Origin: Rs1 sp029027825
GTDB lineage: Bacteria; Pseudomonadota; Gammaproteobacteria; Pseudomonadales; Balneatricaceae
DNA: 64,000 nt
Assembly: GCA_029027825.1 (NCBI GenBank)
Contig: CP093399.1
Coordinates: 248,001-312,000, forward strand
Reading direction: 5' to 3'
Positions 17,658 to 25,241 of this stretch are shown here, piece after piece. Positions within the stretch are counted from its first letter, which is position 1, and the number at the start of each line of letters is the position of its first letter. The notes beneath the pieces were generated by a model, which saw only the letters and a list, made by a program, of their open reading frames with translations, searched no databases and was not told the origin of the DNA. The translations under genes were made by a program, and so were the position numbers.

Positions 17658-17684
17658 AAAAAGCCCAGCTTGCAGGGCTTTTTT
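17658..17684 (+). terminator. Intrinsic terminator of the malic enzyme gene
   Basis: AAAAAGCCC and GGGCTTTTTT flank an eight-base loop, beginning 17 bases after the stop; symmetrical A and T runs could make it act on both strands. The following 250 bases (17685-17934) are strikingly G/purine-rich on the + strand but hold no recognised gene. Confidence 0.85.
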
Positions 17685-17934
17685 GTGCTTGTTATGTAAA
17701 ACCGGTAGTTCTGTCTGATGTAGATTGAAAAAAATAAAGTTTACCTGGCAAGGGGTTGAAAAGAATAAAGGAGAGGCAGTAGGAGGTTATAGTATGTAGG
17801 TAGTCTTAAGTTTGTTGCAGAGGTTTCCTGGCTGATTGAAGAGGTGTTGTGTCGGTATGGCGGCAGGCTGGTAGTGGATGGTGATGTGATGAGTAATAGA
17901 GGATGGTATGAGTTGTAGTGAATATGCGGTTCTT

Positions 17935-17970
17935 TGAGCAGGGTGAGACGCTAGCGCCTCACCCTGCTCA
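17935..17970. terminator. Near-perfect 36-base palindrome downstream of fabB
   Basis: TGAGCAGGGTGAG and CTCACCCTGCTCA enclose a CGCTAGCG core, leaving only one mismatched pair. It ends 16 bases after the fabB stop (fabB reads leftwards) between convergent genes. No T-run follows on the minus strand, so it may be a 3'-end stabiliser rather than a classical terminator. Confidence 0.6.
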
Positions 17971-17986
17971 ATATATGTCTAGATAG

Positions 17987-19201
17987 TTATATCTTTTGGA
18001 AGACCAGTGTTGAGTTGGTGCCACCAAAGCCGAAGCTGTTAGACATTACGCGCTGTAGATCAACGTTATCTTTACGTTCTTGCGCTATAGGTAAGCCGGC
18101 TGCTTCAGGATCAAGGTTGTCTATATTTGCAGAGGCGCAAATAAAGTTGTTTTCTTGCATTAATAGGCAGTAAATGGCCTCTTGAACACCTGTAGCGCCA
18201 AGCGAGTGGCCAGTTAAGGATTTTGTGGAGCTCACCGGTGGCATTTTATCACCAAATGTTTGCTTCATCGCCTTAAGTTCTTGCATGTCGCCAGCGGGAG
18301 TCGAAGTTCCGTGTGAGTTGATGTAGTCAATATCACCATCGACAGTGCTCATTGCTTGTTGCATGCAGCGTACAGCGCCTTCACCGGAGGGGGCTACCAT
18401 GTCGTAGCCGTCAGACGTGGCGCCATAACCGACTAGTTCTGCATAAATTTTAGCGCCGCGAGCTTTGGCGTGTTCGTACTCTTCAATCACCAGCATGCCG
18501 CCGCCGCCAGCGATGACAAAGCCATCGCGGTTTGCATCATATGCGCGAGAAGCTGCTTCGGGAGTTTCGTTGTATTTGCTGGATAGTGCGCCCATCGCAT
18601 CAAACATAACGCTTAAAGACCAGTGTAGTTCCTCTCCGCCGCCGGCAAAGACGATATCTTGTTTGCCGAGTTGGATTTGCTCCATTGCATTGCCGATACA
18701 GTGCGCGCTAGTGGCGCAGGCCGATGTGATGGAATAGTTGACGCCCTTGATTTTAAAGGGGGTGGCAAGGCAGGCAGAAACAGTGCTGCCCATAGTGCGC
18801 GTAACGCGATAGGGGCCAACGCGACGCACGCCTTTGGTTCGCAAAATATCTGCAGCTTCGATAATGTCTGCAGAAGATGCGCCGCCAGATCCTGCTACTA
18901 GGCCGGTGCGTACATTAGAAACTTGCTCTTCAGTTAAACCAGCATCTGCAATCGCCTGTTGCATAGAAACATAAGCATAGGCTGCTGCATTGCCCATAAA
19001 GCGACGCAATTTTCGATCAATCAAAGTTTCTATATCGAAATCTTCAATGCTTCCAGCAATATGACTGCGAAAGCCCATCTCTTTGTATTCGGGTTGAAAT
19101 TTAATCCCTGAGCGACCGATTTTAAGTGACTCTAGTACTGTTTCTTTATCTTTGCCGATGCAAGATATGATACCCATTCCAGTGACAACAACGCGTTTCA
19201 T
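17987..19201 (-). CDS. fabB: 3-oxoacyl-ACP synthase I
   Basis: 404-residue condensing enzyme of type II fatty acid synthesis, required for elongating unsaturated intermediates. The Cys-His-His triad is visible: 'SITSACATSAHC' near residue 163, 'NSHGTSTPAGD' near 295 and 'STKSLTGHSLGATG' near 330, with the C-terminal 'NSFGFGGTNSTLVF'. AAGGAGA precedes the ATG. It lies 32 bases after fabA on the same strand, the standard fabAB operon for unsaturated fatty acid synthesis. The RxxR-type 'GMGIISCIGKD' start and 'HWSLSVMFDAMGALS' favour FabB over FabF. Confidence 0.97.
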   Translation of the reverse strand: MKRVVVTGMGIISCIGKDKETVLESLKIGRSGIKFQPEYKEMGFRSHIAGSIEDFDIETLIDRKLRRFMGNAAAYAYVSMQQAIADAGLTEEQVSNVRTGLVAGSGGASSADIIEAADILRTKGVRRVGPYRVTRTMGSTVSACLATPFKIKGVNYSITSACATSAHCIGNAMEQIQLGKQDIVFAGGGEELHWSLSVMFDAMGALSSKYNETPEAASRAYDANRDGFVIAGGGGMLVIEEYEHAKARGAKIYAELVGYGATSDGYDMVAPSGEGAVRCMQQAMSTVDGDIDYINSHGTSTPAGDMQELKAMKQTFGDKMPPVSSTKSLTGHSLGATGVQEAIYCLLMQENNFICASANIDNLDPEAAGLPIAQERKDNVDLQRVMSNSFGFGGTNSTLVFQKI

Positions 19202-19233
19202 TGGATCTCTCCTTCAATAATGTCAATGACTAA

Positions 19234-19749
19234 TTAAAAATCTGCAGTAGATTGGAAAAGTCCAACTTTAAGGTCAGATGCTGAGTAAATCTCTTTACCG
19301 TCAACCGACATAGTTGCGTCCGCGATACCCATAATCAGTCTGCGCTCGATCAAGCGCTTGATGGTGATTTTGTAAGTAACTGTTTTAGCGGTAGGTAGTA
19401 CTTGGCCAAAGAATTTAACTTGACCAGAGCCTAGTGCACGCCCTTTGCCTAGATTGCCTTTCCAGCCGAGGAAGAATCCGACCAGTTGCCACATAGCATC
19501 TAAGCCTAGGCAGCCAGGCATTACAGGATCGGTTGGGAAGTGACAGTCGAAAAACCACAGATCGGGGTTGATATCTAGCTCGGCGATAATTTCGCCTTTG
19601 CCAAATTCGCCGCCATCAGCGGTGATAGAAGTGATTCTATCCATCATTAACATGTTGCCAACTGGAAGGCGGGCGTTGCCAAGGCCGAACATGTCACCAT
19701 TGCCACAGCTAAGTAGCTCGTCGCGATTAAATGAAGAAGGTCTAGTCAT
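19234..19749 (-). CDS. fabA: 3-hydroxydecanoyl-ACP dehydratase/isomerase
   Basis: Hot-dog-fold enzyme that dehydrates beta-hydroxydecanoyl-ACP and isomerises the trans-2 to cis-3 decenoyl product, creating the double bond of unsaturated fatty acids. The catalytic histidine is in 'WFFDCHFPTDPVMPGCLGLDA' and the aspartate lies in 'GLDAMWQ'. An upstream ATG at 19767 would add six residues (MRTFFK); I prefer the ATG at 19749 because MTRPSSFNRDELLSCG aligns with family starts, giving 171 residues. Neither start has a strong Shine-Dalgarno. First gene of fabAB. Confidence 0.95.
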   Translation of the reverse strand: MTRPSSFNRDELLSCGNGDMFGLGNARLPVGNMLMMDRITSITADGGEFGKGEIIAELDINPDLWFFDCHFPTDPVMPGCLGLDAMWQLVGFFLGWKGNLGKGRALGSGQVKFFGQVLPTAKTVTYKITIKRLIERRLIMGIADATMSVDGKEIYSASDLKVGLFQSTADF

Positions 19750-20006
19750 CTTAAAAAATGTTCTCATTTTATGAAATATCGGCCGATTATACCGATTGTG
19801 GTTCGCTTAGGCATCAATTACCCGATAAAAATCTAATTTCTGTAGTTTTAAGTGTTGTTGTTGCATATTTAATGGTTATTTATCAAGCATTTACTGTTTG
19901 TGTAGAAAAAATAAAATCTTCGGATTAGAACTGGGAATAGTCAGTATTGAATAATTATTAAGGGAGTTATACGATGAATTTGAATTCTTGAACTAAGTTT
20001 TAATTA

Positions 20007-20040
20007 TAAAGCCCCGCTGAATTAAGCAGGGCTTATAAAA
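20007..20040 (-). terminator. Terminator-like hairpin after ispB
   Basis: AAGCCC(C)GCT pairs with AGC(A)GGGCTT, flanked by A/T-rich tracts on both sides; on the minus strand it is followed by TTTATAATTAAAA. It lies 42 bases past the ispB stop. On the + strand it follows a tiny Shine-Dalgarno plus five-codon ORF (19961-19991). The rest of the gap 19750-20081 must contain the fabA promoter; I recognise no FabR/DesT operator. Confidence 0.6.
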
Positions 20041-20081
20041 ATTTTCTATGTCAAAGGTTGGAATAAAGCCTTTGGTGGGGG

Positions 20082-21071
20082 CTAAGATTTTCTGGCGACC
20101 GCGAGTCTTGCTAAATCGATGAGGGTGTCTTTAAAGCTGGATGCTTGGATGTCGCTGAGACAATCAATAGCTTGTTGCGAATGGCTGAGGGCTTTTTGCT
20201 GAGTGTACTGAATCGCATTAGTTTGCTTGATTGCCTGCAATACTGGTGCTAAATCGTCCAGGCCGCCATCGCGTATGGCGCGTCGAATCAGTATTCTATT
20301 GGTCTCGTCGGTTTCTTTCATTGCTTGAATCAGTGGCAGGGTAGTCTTACCCTCTGCCAAGTCATCGCCGGTGTTCTTGCCCATTTCTGCGGCGCTGGAC
20401 GTGTAGTCCATGACATCGTCAATAAGTTGAAATGCAATGCCTAAGTGGAGGCCATAGTTTTTGAGAGCCGTGCGCTCCTCATCACTGGCGTTCGCCAATA
20501 TGGCGCCAGTTTCAGTAGCTGCTTCAAATAGTTTGGCTGTTTTAGCGATGATAACCTTCATATAGTCATCTTCGCTTAAGTCAGGGTTTCTGCTATTGAG
20601 TAGTTGTAGTACCTCGCCTTCTGCAATTACGTTGGTTGCATTGGAGATAACGTTCATTATCTCTAGTTTGCCAATTTCAACCATGATCTGAAAAGCTCGC
20701 GAGTATAAAAAATCACCGACTAACACGCTGGGGCCATTGCCCCACTTAGCATTGGCGGTGTCCTTTCCTCTGCGTAAATCGGAGCTGTCTACTACATCAT
20801 CGTGCAGTAATGTGGCAGTGTGAATAAACTCAATAGTGGCGGCGAGTTTGATATGCGCTGGGCTGCTGACGCTGCGTTGTATGACGAGGGGGTTGCAGGC
20901 GTTGCTGGCCAGTAAAACCAATAGTGGTCGAAAACGCTTGCCGCCACTTGCAACTATATAGTGGCCTATTTTTTCAACCAGCGGGACATTCGACCCTAAG
21001 TGATTAGTGATGTAGTCATTGACAGCTAAAAATTGTGGTTCGATGAGAGGGTTGAGCTGATGTGGCTGCAT
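20082..21071 (-). CDS. ispB: Octaprenyl (polyprenyl) diphosphate synthase
   Basis: 329-residue trans-isoprenyl diphosphate synthase making the side chain of ubiquinone. First aspartate-rich motif 'LLHDDVVDSSDLRRGKDTAN' is near residue 90 and the second 'FQLIDDVMDYTSS' near 215; 'GGKRFRPLLVLLASNAC' is near 48. The length is close to E. coli IspB (323). It is divergent from rplU, the standard gammaproteobacterial arrangement. Product chain length (C40 versus C45) cannot be judged from sequence by eye. Confidence 0.95.
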   Translation of the reverse strand: MQPHQLNPLIEPQFLAVNDYITNHLGSNVPLVEKIGHYIVASGGKRFRPLLVLLASNACNPLVIQRSVSSPAHIKLAATIEFIHTATLLHDDVVDSSDLRRGKDTANAKWGNGPSVLVGDFLYSRAFQIMVEIGKLEIMNVISNATNVIAEGEVLQLLNSRNPDLSEDDYMKVIIAKTAKLFEAATETGAILANASDEERTALKNYGLHLGIAFQLIDDVMDYTSSAAEMGKNTGDDLAEGKTTLPLIQAMKETDETNRILIRRAIRDGGLDDLAPVLQAIKQTNAIQYTQQKALSHSQQAIDCLSDIQASSFKDTLIDLARLAVARKS

Positions 21072-21326
21072 AATAAATATGATTTCTATTGGTAAAAGTG
21101 AGTTTTGTTTGTTAGGCGAATGCTAGGGTGTGGTTGCTGCTCTGTCAAGGGTTTGCTAGGTTATGAGGCCATCTATGTGTTAAAGAGGTTGTCGATTATC
21201 TGTCAGTATATGTCCGTTAGTGGTTTCTGTGGTTAAGCTATAAATAGTTGAGTAAATGATGGTCTGAAAAATTAGCTGGCTTTGTAAGGGTTCTCTAAGA
21301 TAAAAGCTTGAGCTTTGTTGGTTTTT

Positions 21327-21334
21327 GCTATAGT
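21327..21334 (+). promoter_or_regulatory. Extended -10 promoter for rplU-rpmA
   Basis: TGC directly precedes TATAGT (21329-21334), an extended -10 element, followed by a CGCGCCC discriminator. The predicted leader is about 100 bases. A weak TTGAGC lies 15 bases upstream. The remainder of the gap 21072-21442 shows no gene. Confidence 0.5.
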
Positions 21335-21442
21335 ATTTCGCGCCCTAAGCTTGTCCAACCTTTAGCTCCCTGTTATATGGCTTTGCCAATAGAAGCAGGT
21401 ATCATTTTAGTAGCCGGATAAGCCGTAAACTGGAGAAAGAAA

Positions 21443-21754
21443 ATGTTTGCAGTAATTGTAAGCGGCGGTAAGCAGTACCGTGTAGAAGAAGGCTATACTC
21501 TTAAATTAGAGAAATTAGCTGTAGAAGCAGGTTCTACTATCGATTTTGATCGTGTTTTAATGGTCGGAAACGGTGATGAGATTCAAGTTGGCGCACCTGT
21601 TGTTGGTGGCGCTAAAGTGACTGCAGAAGTGTTAAGTCACGGTCGTGGTGAGAAAGTTACTATCATCAAGTTCCGTCGTCGTAAGCATTCAATGACACGT
21701 CAGGGTCACCGTCAATGGTACACTGAAGTTAAAATCACAGGCATCAGCGCTTAA
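21443..21754 (+). CDS. rplU: 50S ribosomal protein L21
   Basis: 103 residues with the L21 start MFAVIVSGGKQYRVEEG, the basic 'KVTIIKFRRRKHSMTRQGHRQ' 23S rRNA-binding loop and the C-terminal 'YTEVKITGI'. GGAGAA lies before the ATG. It is followed after 22 bases by rpmA, the universal L21-L27 pair, then obgE, whose product acts in 50S assembly. Confidence 0.98.
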   Translation: MFAVIVSGGKQYRVEEGYTLKLEKLAVEAGSTIDFDRVLMVGNGDEIQVGAPVVGGAKVTAEVLSHGRGEKVTIIKFRRRKHSMTRQGHRQWYTEVKITGISA

Positions 21755-21776
21755 GCTGGTCTAAAGGAGATAACTC

Positions 21777-22034
21777 ATGGCTCATAAGAAAGCTGGTGGT
21801 TCTACTAAGAACGGTCGCGACTCCAATGCCAAGCGCTTAGGTGTTAAGCGCTTCGGTGGTCAAATTGTTGTGGCTGGAAATATTCTTGTTCGTCAACGTG
21901 GTACTAAGTTCCACGCTGGGGTAAATGTAGGAATTGGTAAAGATCATACTCTTTTCGCTAAGGCGGATGGTGTGGTTAAATTTATCGTTAAAGGCCCGAA
22001 GAATCGTAAGTTCATTACTATTGAAACTGCGTAG
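21777..22034 (+). CDS. rpmA: 50S ribosomal protein L27
   Basis: 85 residues, MAHKKAGGSTKNGRDSNAKRLG, with the flexible N-terminal tail that reaches the peptidyl transferase centre and 'NILVRQRGTKFHAG' in the body. There is no cleavable N-terminal extension as found in Firmicutes. AAGGAG precedes the ATG. It ends at a strong intrinsic terminator, so obgE is likely transcribed from a separate promoter or by read-through. Confidence 0.98.
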   Translation: MAHKKAGGSTKNGRDSNAKRLGVKRFGGQIVVAGNILVRQRGTKFHAGVNVGIGKDHTLFAKADGVVKFIVKGPKNRKFITIETA

Positions 22035-22048
22035 TCGGTGTTTTTAGG

Positions 22049-22081
22049 CAAAAAAGCTCCGCTTAGCGGGGCTTTTTTTTT
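22049..22081 (+). terminator. Intrinsic terminator of rplU-rpmA
   Basis: AAAAAAGCTCCGC and GCGGGGCTTTTTT form a stem with a three-base loop and a run of nine T, 16 bases after the rpmA stop. Confidence 0.92.
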
Positions 22082-22276
22082 GGCTGGTGTTTGGTGATGT
22101 CACCTGTTGTTAAAATCAATAGTAGTGGTGTTTGATAGTGTCGCTGTTTATAGTTGATTGGGATTATCGTTGTTTCAAGCGTTTTTATAATTCTAATGCA
22201 AGTGTGAATGATTAAGTGGATAGTTGTTTTTTAGATAGCTATCGCAGTGTAAAGAGAAGTCTTTGGGAGGTTTTGA

Positions 22277-23482
22277 ATGAAGTTTGTAGATGAGGCGACG
22301 ATTGTCGTAGAAGCGGGTAAAGGGGGCAATGGTTGTATGAGCTTTCGCCGTGAAAAATATATTCCCAAAGGAGGTACTGATGGCGGCGATGGCGGTGATG
22401 GCGGCACTATATTTGTCGAGGAGTATCCTGGGTTGAATACCTTGGTCGACTTTCATTTTACTCGTCGGCACAAGGCGCAAACGGGTCAGTCGGGCATGGG
22501 TCGAAACTGCACGGGTAGTAAAGGTGAAGACATGTACTTGATGGTGCCGGTTGGTACTACAGTGGTCGATCTTGATACCGATGAAGTGTTGGCTGATTTG
22601 GTAGAAATTGGTCAGGTAGAATAAATTGCCCAGGGAGGGTTTCACGGCTTGGGTAATACGCGTTACAAAAGCTCAGTGAATCGTGCGCCACGCCAAACTA
22701 GTAATGGTTCTGCAGGTGAGTTTCGTAATGTTAAGTTAGAGCTTAAAGTGTTGGCTGATGTCGGTTTGCTTGGTTTGCCGAATGCCGGTAAGTCAACGTT
22801 TGTCCGCGCTGTATCAGCTGCGACTCCCAAGGTGGCTAACTATCCATTCACTACGTTAGTGCCAAGCTTAGGAGTGGTTCGTACCGAGCAGGGGCGCAGC
22901 TTTGTTGTGGCAGATATTCCCGGCATTATTGAAGGTGCTGCAGAGGGGGCGGGTCTTGGGATTCGCTTTTTGAAGCACTTAGCGCGCAACCGTGTATTGC
23001 TGCATATCGTCGATATGGCGCCCTGGGATGATATTACGCCGCCAGATGCGGCGGTGATCGCGGTTAAAGAGTTGGGTAAGTTTAGTCAAACTTTAGCAGA
23101 GCAGCCGCGTTGGTTGGTGTTGAATAAAATCGATATGGTTGCAGAGGATGAATTGGACGAGCGCTGTCAAGCAGTTGTCGATGCGCTGGAGTGGCAGGGG
23201 CCGGTGTTTAGAATTTCCGCTTTGACCAAACAGGGTACAAGTCAGTTGACCGGGGCGCTTCAGGATTTCTTAGATAAGCGTGCAGCGGCGATGTTGGCCG
23301 ATCCTGAATTGGCGGTGCTTGAAGATGAAATGCGCTCTGCAGTCGATACAGAAGGGCGAGAGCATGTTAATAGCCTTCGGCTTCTTGCTAGAGAAGAGGC
23401 TAGGGCTAATCGTGCCGCTCGAGAGAATGGCGACGATGACGAAGGTGATTACGACGTAGAGGTTGAATACGTTAGCGAATAA
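22277..23482 (+). pseudogene. obgE: GTPase ObgE/CgtA interrupted by an in-frame UAA at codon 116
   Basis: Obg is an essential GTPase of 50S assembly and stress control. The reading frame from ATG 22277 (GGGAGG upstream) has the glycine-rich Obg fold ('EAGKGGNGCMSFRREKYIPKG' region, then the DGGDGG loop). At 22622-22624 a TAA interrupts it. The same frame then resumes with IAQGGFHGLGNTRYKSS, exactly the expected family sequence, so this is a nonsense codon, not a frameshift. The C-terminal part keeps G1 GLPNAGKST near residue 163, 'ADIPGIIEGAAEGAG', G4 NKID and an acidic tail. Total length (401 codons) is normal. A TTG at 22649, ten bases after GGAGGG, might allow re-initiation of the GTPase half, but that would split the Obg fold. 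Alternatives are sequencing error, read-through or a second intact copy. Confidence 0.85.
22622..22624 (+). other. In-frame UAA stop within obgE
   Basis: The codon lies between GQVE and IAQGG, where homologues carry an ordinary residue (consensus-like GQ.LxVAQGG). One substitution (for example from TTA, CAA, GAA or AAA) would produce it. Flanking sense sequence is undisturbed. Confidence 0.9.
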
Positions 23483-23492
23483 GGAGTGTTTT

Positions 23493-24617
23493 GTGAGTGT
23501 GGACCGCAAAATATTAGCTAAATCCCGCAAGTGGGTAGTTAAGATAGGCAGTGCATTATTGACTGACGATGGCCGAGGGCTTGATCATCGGGCGATCGGT
23601 CGCTGGGTGGATCAGCTGGTGGCGCTAAAGGCACAAGGTGTCGATGTCGTGTTGGTGTCGTCAGGTGCGATTGCCGAGGGCATGACTCGACTGGGTTGGA
23701 GTAAACGGCCCGCGCAGGTTTATCGTTTGCAGGCGGCTGCAGCTGTCGGTCAGATGGGTTTAGTGCAAGTTTACGAAGCTAATTTTGATCGCCATAATAC
23801 CCGCACGGCGCAAGTGTTGCTGACTCATGAAGATTTATCGGATCGTAAGCGTTACCTGAACGCTCGGGGTACTTTGTGTACTTTGTTGGAGTTGGGTGTG
23901 GTGCCGGTTGTCAATGAAAACGATACGGTGATTACCGATGAAATTAAATTTGGTGATAACGATACATTGGCTGCGTTGGTGGCAAATTTAGTAGAGGCAG
24001 AGGTCGTGGTTTTGCTTACAGATCAGCTGGGGTTGTTTAGTGCTGATCCACGAGAGGATAAAAATGCTACTCTTATCTCTCAGGCAAAAGCTGATGATCC
24101 TATGATCGCGACGGTAGCAGGTGCTGGTGGCGTTTTTGGTCGTGGTGGTATGGCGACTAAAGTGCGAGCTGCAAAACTTGCTGCGCGCTCTGGTGCGGTG
24201 ACAGTCATTGCCAGTGGTCGGGTGGATGATGTGTTGTTAAAAATACGTGCTGGGCAAGAGCTGGGTACCTTGATTTTGCCTTCTCGCTCGCCGCTTGTGG
24301 CGCGCAAGCAGTGGTTGGCGGGTCAGTTGCAGGTCCGAGGTACTGTTGTGGTTGATGATGGCGCTCGAAAGGCGCTGCAAGAGCGAGGTAAAAGCTTGTT
24401 GCCCGCGGGAGTTAAGTCGATTTCAGGCGAGTTTTCGCGTGGCGATATGGTGCTGATAGTCGATGAGTTAGGGATTGAGTTGGCCAGAGGGTTGGTGAAT
24501 TACGCCGCTGATCAAGCGCGCAGTATTATCGGTATGTCCAGTGCCATGATTCAGCAGACGATAGGTTTTGTCAATGAAGATGAGTTAGTGCATCGGGATA
24601 ATTTTGTGCTGGTTTGA
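23493..24617 (+). CDS. proB: Glutamate 5-kinase with PUA domain
   Basis: First enzyme of proline synthesis, phosphorylating the gamma-carboxyl of glutamate. The amino acid kinase domain (about 1-260) shows 'KWVVKIGSALLT', 'VSSGAIAEGM', 'NENDTVITDEIKFGDNDTLAA' and 'GGVFGRGGMATKVRAAKLA'; the C-terminal PUA domain (about 280-374) contains 'ALQERGKSLLPAGVKS'. A longer frame from 23463 overlaps obgE; I chose the GTG at 23493, preceded by AAGGAG with six-base spacing, giving 374 residues. That Shine-Dalgarno overlaps the obgE stop, implying the two are translated from one mRNA. Confidence 0.95.
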   Translation: MSVDRKILAKSRKWVVKIGSALLTDDGRGLDHRAIGRWVDQLVALKAQGVDVVLVSSGAIAEGMTRLGWSKRPAQVYRLQAAAAVGQMGLVQVYEANFDRHNTRTAQVLLTHEDLSDRKRYLNARGTLCTLLELGVVPVVNENDTVITDEIKFGDNDTLAALVANLVEAEVVVLLTDQLGLFSADPREDKNATLISQAKADDPMIATVAGAGGVFGRGGMATKVRAAKLAARSGAVTVIASGRVDDVLLKIRAGQELGTLILPSRSPLVARKQWLAGQLQVRGTVVVDDGARKALQERGKSLLPAGVKSISGEFSRGDMVLIVDELGIELARGLVNYAADQARSIIGMSSAMIQQTIGFVNEDELVHRDNFVLV

Positions 24618-24673
24618 CGAGGTTTTATTGATGGCTTTGCTTGCGAGTTAAGTCTGGATCCGAAATTTAGAGC

Positions 24674-24702
24674 AAAAAAAACCGGCAGTGCCGGTTGTTT
24701 TT
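24674..24702. terminator. Bidirectional intrinsic terminator between proB and rpsT
   Basis: AACCGGC and GCCGGTT with a three-base loop, flanked by seven A on the left and TTGTTTTT on the right, so it can end proB (+) and rpsT (-). Confidence 0.9.
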
Positions 24703-24729
24703 CAGTCGCTGCAATAAATTGCGCGACTG
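24703..24729 (-). other. Second hairpin in the rpsT 3' end
   Basis: CAGTCGC/GCGACTG outer arms with TGCAA/TTGC inside lie between the rpsT stop and the terminator; likely an mRNA 3'-stabilising stem. Confidence 0.5.
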
Positions 24730-24741
24730 ACAGTGCTAAGA

Positions 24742-25005
24742 TTATGCAAGTGCTTTGATCTTAGTGTTCATTCTGCTTTTTACACGAGCAATCTTGTTTT
24801 TAGTGAAAATGCCTTTGCTGACAGATGCATCTAAAACGGACTGTGCAGACTTGAATGTTTCAGTTGCAACAGCCTTGTCACCAGCTTCGATAGCTGCGAT
24901 AACTTTTTTCATGTAAGTACGAGCCATAGAGCGAAAGCTAGCGTTGTGTTGACGACGCTTTTCCGCTTGACGGGCACGTTTTTTTGATCCTGCGGAATTC
25001 GCCAT
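24742..25005 (-). CDS. rpsT: 30S ribosomal protein S20
   Basis: 87 residues, MANSAGSKKRARQAEKRRQHN, the typical lysine/arginine-rich helical S20 with 'MARTYMKKVIAAIEAGD' and C-terminal 'KNKIARVKSRMNTKIKALA'. AGGAG precedes the ATG. It is transcribed alone from the minus strand, divergent from murJ. The 5' region (25006-25241) must carry its promoter; S20 often represses its own translation, but no binding site was identified. Confidence 0.97.
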   Translation of the reverse strand: MANSAGSKKRARQAEKRRQHNASFRSMARTYMKKVIAAIEAGDKAVATETFKSAQSVLDASVSKGIFTKNKIARVKSRMNTKIKALA

Positions 25006-25241
25006 GATCTTGCTCCTAAGAAATAGATGTTCCGATAAGCAACATGCTTAGCGGTAAATTGAGAGGCGAGATTATTCATATTTATTGCTCCGTTGTCAAT
25101 AAAAACAAGATATTTTCTACAACAACGCGTAATATTTGCCGAAATTTGAATCTCAGCTAACAATTAGTGCCTTACTTTGTTGGAATGGCGTGCTTAAGGT
25201 TAGCGGTTTTGTGTCGAGTATTCGTTGTAAAAGGTAGTTGA

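Noticed and set aside
22622..22624. Genome-wide UAA reassignment to explain the obgE stop
   Set aside because: Many other genes in the window end properly at TAA with normal C-termini, so UAA acts as a stop here.
22193..22645. 150-codon minus-strand frame over the obgE N-terminal region
   Set aside because: It is antisense to a clearly conserved ObgE translation, its sequence resembles no family and it has no Shine-Dalgarno.
22600..22660. Frameshift as the cause of the split obgE
   Set aside because: Both halves are in the same reading frame; the intervening codons read correctly apart from TAA.
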